Source of the DNA: Gonatopus flavifemur
Taxonomy: Eukaryota > Arthropoda > Insecta > Hymenoptera > Dryinidae
Assembly: GCA_018340375.1 (NCBI GenBank)
Contig: JAFFJZ010000001.1
Coordinates: 64,596,001 to 64,660,000 of the forward strand
Length of the DNA stretch: 64,000 nt
Direction of reading: 5' to 3'
Shown: positions 11,667-21,100 of the stretch, in pieces
How the letters are laid out: each line of letters begins with the position of its first letter
Position numbering within the stretch: the first letter of the stretch is position 1
Program-made: the position numbers and the translations under genes
Notes under the pieces: generated by a model
The model's database searches: none
What the model saw: only the letters and a program-made list of their open reading frames with translations
What the model was told of the DNA's origin: nothing

Positions 11667-13022
11667 CATCATCATCATCATGAAGTAATCAGTCTTACGA
11701 CTGGCTTGATGAAACCCTCCACCCCTGTCTATTATCCGCCAAACGTTTAATTTCTACATATCTACTACATTCCTTGTCTTGTACGATTTGCTTCATATAA
11801 CTTGCTCTAGGTCTACCTTTACCAGTTTTACCATTCATTTTCCCTTCCAATATTGTTTTCAATAAACTCTCATGCCGTAATGTGTGTCCTATAAGATTGC
11901 TTCTCCTTTTCACGATGTGTTTCAAAAGATTTCTTTCTTCATTTATCTGCTCGAGTACTTCTTCATTTTTGACTTTGTCTATCCATTTTATTCTGAGCAT
12001 CCTCCTATAACACCACATTTCAAAAGCTTCAAGTCTTCGATGATCAGTTTTCCCCATTGTCCAAGTTTCGCAACCATATAATGCTGTGCTCCAAACATAA
12101 CTTTTCAAGAATTTCTTCCTTACTTCCAAGCTTATATTTTTTGAGCATAATAACTGTTTCTTTTGGTAAAAAGCCTGTTTCCCTTGTACTATTCTTGCTC
12201 TTATATCTCTTTCGCTTTTGCCGTTCTCTGTAATTATGCTTCCTAGATATTTGAATTCTTTCACCTGTTCAATTGTCTCGGTATCTATTTTGATTTTCGT
12301 TCTTCTAGCTGTTTTCGCTGCTGTACACATCATGAATTTTGTTTTGTCTTTATTTATATTCATACAATAGTTTTCCAATAATATTGTTCTCATAGTGTTG
12401 AGAATATTTTCTAACTCAGTACTACTCGTGGCAAGTATAGCTATGTCATCCGCGAATCTCAACATACTTACTCGTATATTTTCTCCCTGAATCTGTAATT
12501 TCGATTGAATTTCCTCCTTCACTTCGTTCATTGCTTCTTCTATATATAAATTGAAAATCAGTGGCGATAATGAGCATCCTTGTCTCACCCCTCTTCTTAT
12601 TTGTGCTTCCCCTTCCTGACCCTCTATGTCTATTACTGCACTTTGGTTCTTATATAATTCGTATATTATTCTTATATCTTTATAATTTATTCCCACCTTC
12701 TTCAGGATCGCAAACATCTTCTTCCAGTCCACATTATCGAAAGCCTTTTGTATATCTACAAAACCTATGTACACAGATTTCTTCAGCGCTATCCTTTTCT
12801 CTATTACTGTCCTAAGTGCTAAAATTGCTTCTCGCGTTCCCCTATTTTTTCTAAAACCAAACTGATCTTCTGCCAATCTACTCTCTATTTTATTTTCCAT
12901 CCTCCGGTATATAATTTTGGTCAGTATTTTCGATGCATGTGAAGTTAAACTGATCGTTCTGTAGTTATCGCATTTGTCTGCCCCTTGTTTTTTCGGGATA
13001 GCGACAATTTTATTCTTTATTC
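11667..13022 (-). mobile_element. 5'-truncated RTE-like non-LTR retrotransposon
   Basis: The insert is flanked by perfect 12-bp direct repeats AGGCGCTGGATT (11655-11666 and 13023-13034). On the minus strand the stop codon at 11695-11697 is followed by only 28 bases, ending in five ATG trinucleotides at the duplication. A very short 3' UTR ending in a trinucleotide tail is typical of the RTE clade. The 5' end is cut inside the start of the reverse-transcriptase domain, so the endonuclease region is missing. Exact flanks and an unbroken frame point to a fairly recent insertion. Confidence 0.85.
11695..13020 (-). CDS. Reverse transcriptase, RTE-like, N-terminally truncated
   Basis: The frame is open for 441 codons from the 5' truncation point to the stop at 11695. 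The first Met (codon start 12900) is internal; 40 codons before it still belong to the domain, with IPKKQG and NYRTISLTSHASKI, the usual start of the RT fingers. Counting from that Met: GFRKNRGTREA at about 15-25; motif A FVDIQKAFD at 47-55 (catalytic D49); motif B RRGVRQGCSLSP at 102-113; motif C FADD at 149-152 (catalytic D151, D152); FKYLGS at about 216-221; ALYGCETW at 273-280; and a C-terminal GKGRPR at 360-365. All catalytic residues are present. The enzyme copies element RNA at a nicked chromosomal target. This copy lacks the endonuclease and a promoter, so it is probably not autonomous. The RTE clade is my inference from the short tail and motif style. Confidence 0.9.
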   Translation of the reverse strand: MKNKIVAIPKKQGADKCDNYRTISLTSHASKILTKIIYRRMENKIESRLAEDQFGFRKNRGTREAILALRTVIEKRIALKKSVYIGFVDIQKAFDNVDWKKMFAILKKVGINYKDIRIIYELYKNQSAVIDIEGQEGEAQIRRGVRQGCSLSPLIFNLYIEEAMNEVKEEIQSKLQIQGENIRVSMLRFADDIAILATSSTELENILNTMRTILLENYCMNINKDKTKFMMCTAAKTARRTKIKIDTETIEQVKEFKYLGSIITENGKSERDIRARIVQGKQAFYQKKQLLCSKNISLEVRKKFLKSYVWSTALYGCETWTMGKTDHRRLEAFEMWCYRRMLRIKWIDKVKNEEVLEQINEERNLLKHIVKRRSNLIGHTLRHESLLKTILEGKMNGKTGKGRPRASYMKQIVQDKECSRYVEIKRLADNRQGWRVSSSQS

Positions 13023-13257
13023 AGGCGCTGGATTGCAGTGATGGAAATCACGGGTTCGAATCTCGCCAAGTGGTTAAAATTTTTATACGCTTTCTTTGTT
13101 CCAAACTTCGCTTCAAGTACTCTTCGAACCCGTTCCATTCACTCTTTGTTTATTTTTCATTAACGTTTCTATTACGCTCCACCATACTTTTCGTCTGCGC
13201 TTCATTTCAGTTTCCATTTTCACCAGGGAGGTATACAGGCATTTCTTAGGTTACAGA

Positions 13258-13800
13258 TTACGAATCTGAGCTCAGATTTTCAAAACTCGAAATGACAGAT
13301 TCAAGATGAGGGCGGAAAATTTGAAAGATTGCGGAATTTCGGTGGAAATTACATATGACAGATTTTTTGGGTCGCTGATTACAAATCTGAACCCATATTT
13401 CCAATATTCAAATTGCGGATTCGGAATGGCTGTGGGGAATTCGGAAAATTGCGGAATTTCGCTGGAAATTACATGCAAGGGATTTCCCGGGTCGCCAATC
13501 ACAAATCTGGGCTCAGGTTTCCTAAATTCAAAATTGCAAATTCGAGATAGCCGTGGAAATTTGCAAAATTGTGGAATTTTGCTGGAAATTACAAACAACG
13601 GATTTCTTGGATTACTGATTACAAATTTGGACTTAGATTTTTGAAATTCAAAATAGCGGATTCAAGATGGCACTGGAAGATTTGGGAGATGGTGGAATCC
13701 GGCTGAAATTCACAAGCAGAGGATCTTTCGGGTCGTTGATTACGAATCTGAAGTCAGATTTCGAAAATTTCAAATAGCGAATTCGTAATGGCCGCGAAAA
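13258..13800. repeat. Minisatellite, about 121-bp unit, 4.5 copies
   Basis: The phrase TTACRAATCTG starts at 13258, 13379, 13499 (as TCACAAATCTG), 13619 and 13740, spacings of 120-121 bp. Each unit also carries AATTCAAA, a GCGGATTC-like word, GGAATTT and TGGAAATTACA in the same order. The units are diverged, so the array is old. It lies inside the piggyBac-like element. A related array with a shorter unit lies at 36620-36930. Long open frames on both strands run through it because the period is nearly a multiple of three. Confidence 0.8.
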
Positions 13801-14314
13801 ATGTCACCAACTAGTGTATAAATAATTTCAGCAGAATTCTATAAAATCTCGAATTTTTTTGGGAAACTGTCATTTAAAATTCTGAAAATTTTCATCCTGA
13901 ATTCTAAAAATCTGCGACTAAATTCGTGTTCATTGATCTTGGAGACACATGCGCATATAATGATATAAAGATTCCGTGGATTTTCGAAGTTCCAGCTGCA
14001 ATTTCGAGCCTACCACTCTGAATTTGAAAATTCGACTCAAAAAATAAAACTGAGGGAAAACCGTCATATTGTCTCTGATGAACTCTGAATCTGAAGCACA
14101 TTCAGGTGCCGCAAAGGGTTAACATAACATTCGAATATATGAATAAATTGTTTTGATAATTTTTCATCGTAAAATGGTGGCAATGGGATGGCTCAGGAAT
14201 AACCGATAAAAAAAAATCGCCGGGCAGGCTGGTGACCAGGGTTTTCATCTGGAAAATTTTACCCGAGGAAAGTATTGTAAAAAGTAGTTACAGTTTGTCT
14301 GTAAACCTAAAGAA

Positions 14315-15063
14315 CCCATGCAGGTATTGCCAAGACTGAAAAAAACCCAAGCTTGTTCCAAGGTTGGCATATGTGTCAGAAACAAACCTCCGTGAAGAAC
14401 AATTGTCCCAACATTGTTTCATGATTGTCCCGTTGTTCCCAATGGATAGTCAGTCATGGTACATTTGTTAATATTTTTGAAATGGTCACTACATTTGGTA
14501 CAAGCTTGCCACAAGCGTAAAAATCGTGCATTTGTTGAAAACAATTGTGCCTATATTGCCCGCATGAGTGGCACAATGTTTATAAATATTGACTGCCCTT
14601 GTGTGTCTAACTATTCGGGCAAGCTTGGGCGAAGGCTGCCCCCTCTGAGGCAGGCTCGGGTCGGGCCTGGGCTGATAGGTATGCTCCCCAGGGATGATAT
14701 ACACGTGAAGATAAACCATCAGTTTTTCTGGTGACTCGGGGGATTCCAATGTTGGATTCCGTACGGGATTAGATCATTATAAGATTTATGTTGTGGTATT
14801 TCAGTAAGATCTTAGTAGTTTAGTTTGAGCATAATTCAACAATAGAATCAAAATTGATTGAAATATCGAAGAACGCAAATTTTCCAATGATCATACAAGC
14901 TTGTCCCAGTCTTGTCATATTTTTTCTATCGTTTTAAGATAATTTATGTACGGTATTCTGAGGGAGGAAGTCATGAACTGAAATATGAATCAATTACTTT
15001 TTCATCCATATCTGCGATCAAAGAAGACCGGGCCTGGCAAAACCACCGGCAAAAACACATGGG
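14315..15063. mobile_element. CCCATG-ended element, copy 1
   Basis: Begins CCCATGCAGGTATTGCC and ends CACATGGG. It interrupts the left arm of the fold-back between CCTAAAGAA and AATG, and the intact right arm shows the empty site as AGAAAATG. It is collinear with the inverted second copy at 17400-18161 over most of its length. Shared landmarks are CAGAAACAAACCTCCGT, TTGGTACAAGCTTG, GTGGCACAATGTTT, TCTATCGTTTTA and GTATTCTGAGG. The interior has many CAAGCTTG and CCCAGTCTTG words. No coding capacity is seen and the family is unknown. Confidence 0.7.
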
Positions 15064-15635
15064 AATGTAAAAAACAACAAAAATTCGAGGATTAGCAGAG
15101 GTTTTTCGACAACATCTATCCTTCCTGGTTGTCAATTTTGTCGAAAAACCTCCGCCAGTCGTCGAATTTTTTTTTATTTTTCATTTTCTTTAGGTTTACA
15201 GACAAATTGCAACCTGTATCTTTCACAAAACTCTTCTTGGTTGAAATTTTCCAGAAAAACTCTGGCCATCAGCTTGCCCGCCAATTTTTTTATCGGTTAT
15301 TTTTAAGCCACCCTACCGCCGCCATTTTGCGATGACAAATTATCAAAAAAATTTATTCATATACTTGAATGTTATGTTAACAAACGTACAAAGTTTGTGA
15401 CTGAATGAAAAATTTCTGATGGAGAAAAATTGTCCTCATATGCGTCTTTTTGGCTTATCTAATTGTATTGACCCCCTTAAGAGTGAAATCCTCGCTCCGA
15501 GAGAGTGAAAATTCACTCTTATGGAGTGAAAACTCATTCTTCAGGAGGGGAATCTCACTCTCGTCAGACTTGCAGTATTTTGAATCTTTAGGAGTGGATT
15601 TTCACTCCAAGGAATTTAGAGAGTACGATCGAATA

Positions 15636-17397
15636 ACTACATTTTCAGCAATAACTCATAGCATGTTAATATAATTTGATTAGAATAGAATAGAGTGATT
15701 CACGTGTACCGCGTGTGGCGTCAGTACTTTCATTTGCCATTATCTCTCCGTTTGTGTCGGGTACAACTGTTATTACCTTCAACATTTATATGTTTCCCAA
15801 TGGGGATTTACTTTTACGAGATATAACGTGGAATAGTTTTCACTTTTGTTGGTAGATCGTCGCAGAACGGTTGATTTATAGGTTTTAAGATAAGGCATAA
15901 ATATCCTAAACGAATGGAACAACATATTTTATATCAAACGAATATTCTAGACTTTGTTGAGTAATATTATTATCTTTACTGTCAGCTTGCATCAGTTTAT
16001 TATCTAGTTTTCATGTAACCCTCTCTTACTTTCTCCGCTCCGTCAATTTCTTCATAATATTATTTCCAAATTAATGGACGTGACGATGTACAATGTTCTT
16101 GCGCTGTACACGAATCAATATAAATTAAAAACGAATCCAGATATTAAAAATTGTCAAACAAATCAGAGGACATAATAATGAATCGCGTTGATTTACCGAG
16201 CGGAGAATGGAAACAAAGTTGAGACTCAACGTCAGGAAATTTGGTAAAAAAAAAGTAACAAAATCACCGAAAAACGCATAAAATCCATTTTTCCTGCCTT
16301 TCTCACTCTCATGAATAATGAAATTTCTCGTGTCTTAGACGAGGAGAAGTTTTGAAAAGGTAATTGAATAATCTTCTTCATCTGTTTCCTCTCATGAATT
16401 TGTCACCTCATTATAAATGTTCTTCGTTACCGTGAATACAAAAGCATAAAAACTTAGAAAACTCAGGATAAGTTTATTCTTCCTAGAACGAAGGTTTTTC
16501 GTTTACATTGATTAGGTGTATTATTTTTTTTGTTTCTTGGATTCTCTGCGAACTTATAACGCTACGTGACTACCACTCTGCTGTAACAATCGAGCGAGAA
16601 GTGAAGAGAAAGACTGTGACAGACCCATAAAACATGTATTAGTGGCGATTCGTATCTTCAGTCGCATAAGGTTCAACCTGTGTACGGCTGAATATTGGTT
16701 CTTCGTTTCGTTGCATCCGGGTTTGGCATCCTCCATGAATAATTTCTTCAACGTTTAAACGACGTCAACGTTGGAAGCGACACGAGACGCGTGGATGTTA
16801 TTTCCTTGAGATCCTTGTCTCTTTTTAACGATAACATTTCTCTCCCTATTCGATTGTGCATTTTTATTGAAACAGCGAGTTTATAAGATACACGAACAAA
16901 TATATATATATATTTATTTATTCATTGTGGAGTGAAAATCGATTTTGAATCCTTCTTCGTAGGATCTCGAGAACACAAAGTATTTTCGAATATACATCTT
17001 ATTGTTAGTTCTTGTACTTTCACGAGATTGAAAAATATGACATCGTTTACAATGGGAAGCACAGGGAGAGATCGTTGAATAATGTTTGACGTAAATCATC
17101 CTCTCGAGTTTTATTTTTCTTAATTTTTGCTCAATAATTCTTGGGAAATGTATTTTTCCGTTTCTCGCTGATATAATTAATGGGGGAGATTCAATTCACC
17201 GAGGATATTCATGGAGGATGATGTAGTTTTTTATTTGTTCTCGAGTGGATTCGTTCGCATAATTTTTCCCTCTGCAAGGACATTCGAATTTGACAATGAG
17301 AAAAGGTAGAAGTTTTTATTCTATTCTGTAGCCATTGAATTACCAACGTTGAGTTTGCAAATCGATCTTTTGTGCAAATTAATTATAATTTGACCTA
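15636..17397. other. No recognisable feature
   Basis: AT-rich DNA; a short TA run near 16900. No open frame, SINE head or inverted repeat that I would defend. Confidence 0.5.
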
Positions 17398-17399
17398 CC

Positions 17400-18161
17400 C
17401 ATGTGCGTATGGAACAATGATCCAATCATGGAAGAAGCCTGGCACAAGACCTGCCGAGACTTGTCTTGAACAATTCATTCAATAAACTTGGCCCAGGCTT
17501 GGGAATGATAAGATCAGGACAAGCTTGGTCCATCGATGCTTCTTTCATCACAGATACTGATGAGAAGAGTAATTTGATCCATATTTCAGCTCAAAGTTCT
17601 TCCTCAGAATACAGTACATGAATCATCCTAAAACGATAGATTGAATGTGCCAAGACTGGGACGAGCTTGGGTTTTGTCCCAGTCTTGTTAATCAACCCTG
17701 CATGAGAAAGACATCTTGAAATCCACATTTAAGAGTAGCCTATTACCATTGAGTCAAGTTTTATTCTTATTTAGATTGAATATATCTATATTGGTGTATG
17801 AAACTGAAGGGTGGGGCCAATCATGGGGAGGAGATTGGACTGGTCTTGGCCCGATAGTTATGCACAAGTCTTTATCCGTTGTGGACTCGGAATTCGGTCA
17901 CTAATTGAAAACATTGTGCCACTTATGTGGACAATATCGGCTTAAATAATCATCTTAACGAAAGCTTGATTTTTACGCTTGTGCCAAGCTTGTACCAAGT
18001 GCAGTTTTTGGCCATTCCAAAGATACGAACAGCGGGACAATCGTGGAACTAATCATCATGGGTCCAATTATTTTTAACGGAGGTTTGTTCCTGATACACG
18101 TGCCAATCCTGGGACGAGTTTGGGTTTCTTCCCAGTCCTGTGAATACCTGCATGGGTAAGG
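17400..18161. mobile_element. CCCATG-ended element, copy 2 (inverted relative to copy 1)
   Basis: Starts CCCATGTGCGTATGG and ends TACCTGCATGGG. Read on the minus strand it follows copy 1 in order, from CCCATGCAGGTATTCACA through the CAAGCTTGG centre. An extra copy of the terminal sequence (CCCAGTCTTGTTAATC then CCCTGCATGAG) lies at about 17678-17705, so part of an end has been duplicated inside. Non-coding. Confidence 0.65.
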
Positions 18162-18163
18162 TT

Positions 18164-21100
18164 GCATCGTAGAGTTTGTTGCACAGATAATATAATTTTT
18201 CTAAGGCATCATGTAGGGGATCTGTTGGGGAAATAGAGATGGAGTAGTTTGTGGAACAAGTAACGTGATATTTTGTCCCGAATATACGTATAGGGTCATT
18301 GTTGAAATCTATCAACTTTGGCGAATATTTCTTTTTTTACGCTCCTTTTGTGTTCACTCAGAGTCTGGAAGAGAAGAAAGATGTTTTCTCACCCTCGATA
18401 AGTAGAAATCGACTCTCCTTCTCCCTCTCTTCTTGCTTTACTACGGGAGACCCTGCTTGCGAATCGTTTAATTCGATCTTCTCGATGTTACTCTTTTTCT
18501 CAACGATATCGGTACGTCGTCCTTCGAGATCCATTTATTCCGAAGCCCCCTGCCTGTTAGATGTATCCTGCTGCCCTACAGCTTTGCCTCGCCTTACTCC
18601 TCGATTCCATTTTCTCTCGTCGAGATTATATCGTAGATGTATGTATGTATATATATGTGTATAAACGTACGTATGTATATATCGTCTTTGATGGGAATAC
18701 ACGTTAGGATACATGAGTGTATATCTGTCGATCGAAAGTATCCAAAATATATTGGATACACGCTGGGCAATTGGAATAATACAGGGCAACGAAATAATAA
18801 ATGCCACAGAGAAGTTTGCCGATGAGATGGGGAAATGAGAAGAAAAGATGTTTCAGAAGAGCAAAAAGGAACTAGGTGACAGAAATTTTTTAAAGACATT
18901 CTCTTCTTTTTATTCCCCTACAAGGGAATTCAGGACCACATATATGTGATGACATTCCTCTGTCCTCTTCGTACCGACCAGGGCCATCTATTCTGCCACC
19001 TGCTGTTTAAGGTATTCCTCAATTCATTCATCTGCTTCCTTCACGCCTTTGTCGGATTTATAAAATTTATTATTTCGTCAGTGTCAAATTGAGCAGAATC
19101 GAAAACATCACTTGTTTCGCAAAATTCCCGAAGGGAAAGGACGAAAGGAGAGTGAGGTCGGTCATCGAACCATTTCTATAATCCACATGGTGTGTACCAT
19201 GCTCGTATACTATTAAAATTAGACCCACGTGATACGTAGAAGAGCGTGCGGATAATTGAAGGTCTATGGAATATAGCATATGGGTTTGCGCACGCGTATT
19301 CACATATGCGTCTAAAAGTTTTGGTTCTTAAAAGTCCCGAAATCGCAAAAACATGCGAGAAACAAGCCTGTAATTTGCATGCGCGCACAGTCGAGGCCTG
19401 TCTTCTCTCCAGCCCAACTGTTCTACGCGGAAGAAAAGAAGAGAGGGGTAGAAGAATGAAAATAACGAAAAAAAAAGGAGATTCAAATGGCTTGATGGAT
19501 CCAGTTCTGCTCTATTACTCTTCAGCAGACTGTGTAACGGAGAACGGAATCTTCAACAAAATGAAAATTATGCTCTAATCCATTCTGAGAGAAGGATCCT
19601 GGAACCCAGGGAGATTGAGTTGATCAGTTTTTCATTGGTAGCCGAATTATCGGCTCCAGCTTTGTTACGCGACATGTGCAAGACGAACGAGCACACGCAA
19701 AGGTACAAGCGGGAGCAGTAAATACCGCTCGTCCGTCGAATCTTCGAATTACTGGCATTATTGGGAAGAACTTGCCATTCCCTCCGTTCCTCATCTTTCC
19801 TCATTGCCGCAGGCTAAATTTCGCGATTCGTGTGCATCCGAGTTGGGAGAAGAGCAAAATATGCGCTGTTATATGCGATATCGGCTAAAGTTTCTAAAAA
19901 AGTAATTCAGAGGCAGGAATAGGAAAAATTGAAGGCCTGTAGAAATAATGTTGTGTATGCGGGAGTACTTCCGTGGATTTATCTTTCGTGTCGGCATATC
20001 CAATATAAACACACCGCATGACGCATAGACGTACAATACGCATATAGATAGATGCCGGCGTCAAAGAGAAATACTAGAAGTAGATGCCCGCATATGCGTA
20101 TATGTACGTGGAGTACGAGTCACGGCTCGTTTACGTTTCCACGTAGAGGTATCTTCGCCGAAGCGAGCAGCGTATCTCGTATTTTCATTCCAATTTCTGA
20201 CCCCCTTAATGAACCACCGCGTAGCGTCGCGACGCGACTCTCGACGCGATACCCTGCGATGCTAGGCGGCACAACCGCAAAGGAATACGTGATGAGATGC
20301 GGTTCGTTGCACACGTTGCTTTCTTCCTTTCTTTTTCTCCACACCTCAGTTACTGTTGTTCGTTATGTACTTCCAAGTCTTGGCCGACGTGTAATATGCA
20401 CAACGGGAATCCTCTTTTTCTTGTTTCATAACAAATACAAACAACACACAACGCATTGTGTGAGAATACTTTTGCATAGCTCGTGTCCTAAAATTTTTGC
20501 ATTGGAAATTGTATGGAACTATCATGCGATACAATTCATGAAACATCCCATTCTTTTTTAGTCAATATTGCAATTATACCACAACCTGTAATCAGTTTAT
20601 TAATTATTACATATCAATTAATCTTCTTCACTCCGATGGTCTAAACAACTCGAATATGATCTATCGTAACAATATTGTAATCAAGCTAAATATAATTATT
20701 GGTAATTATTATTATTATCAATGTTATTATTTCTCGTTGTGGTTTTATAATGATTGACTTATCGATAAAATAAAAAGAACGTTGATTATTCGAGCGAATG
20801 GAGTTGATGAATCAATACATCGTTCCGTCCACGTTCCATGGAAACCCTTTTTACTTCCTCTTCTTCGGAAACAACAGAAAAACTCTTTCCTTTGCGTCGA
20901 ATCGAAACTATTCCTTCCATACTCAGAAAAAAGACATTTCCCGAATCGCAATTGGCGTACGTGCAAAGATTTCGCTTGCAATTGACTATTCTGCACGAAT
21001 TGTGAATACCTACACGCAACGCTGTGCTTGATGGAAATTTTTGTATTTTTCGTTCCATGTATTCCATGGCAATCATCCTTGATCTGAATTCGTATACTTT

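Larger units (their letters stand above)
11641..13065 (+). repeat. tRNA-like SINE head, split by the RTE insertion
   Basis: The left piece 11641-11666 reads TAGCTGAATAGGTAAGGCGC, a good tRNA D-arm (A-box). The right piece 13023-13065 carries GGTTCGAATCT, a good B-box, with the T-stem largely paired (ACGGG/CTCGC). Joined at the duplicated AGGCGCTGGATT, the two pieces space A- and B-boxes as in a tRNA. The acceptor ends do not pair well, so this is more likely a tRNA-derived SINE or a decayed tRNA pseudogene than a working tRNA gene. The SINE limits could not be set. Confidence 0.55.
11227..14118. mobile_element. piggyBac-like element, degenerate, TTAA duplication
   Basis: The left end reads CTCTTTGCGGCA and the right end, inverted, reads CCCTTTGCGGCA, 11 of 12 bases identical. 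Each is flanked by TTAA (11223-11226 and 14119-14122). TTAA targets and CCCTTTG-type ends are hallmarks of the piggyBac superfamily. The fold-back sequence resumes on either side, with one TTAA at the matching point in the intact right arm, so the empty site can be read inside the same window. There is no piggyBac transposase frame. The interior holds a small hairpin element, a tRNA-like SINE head with an RTE insertion, and a 121-bp minisatellite. Confidence 0.8.
10998..15635. mobile_element. Large fold-back element, left arm broken by two insertions
   Basis: The ends are inverted copies: left TACTCTCTGAATTCCTTGG, right CCAAGGAATTTAGAGAGTA. The right arm is continuous at 15138-15635. The left arm is in three pieces, 10998-11226, 14119-14314 and 15064-15112, which together match the inverted right arm in order. 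Shared landmarks are GGGGGTCAATACAATT, GTTTGTTAACATAACATTC, CTGTAAACCTAAAG and GAGGTTTTTCGACAA. The loop is about 25 bp (15113-15137). Before the insertions it was roughly 1 kb of hairpin. Its ends group it with the short elements at 149 and 59933. It has no coding capacity. Confidence 0.85.

Noticed and set aside
13272..13644. Frames over 100 codons on both strands with repeated GISLEIT-like peptides
   Set aside because: Period of about 120-121 bp in a minisatellite yields pseudo-repeated peptides on both strands.
20052..20561. 169-codon frame over the CpG-rich patch
   Set aside because: GC-rich DNA lowers stop-codon frequency. No domain is seen, and a competing antisense frame exists.
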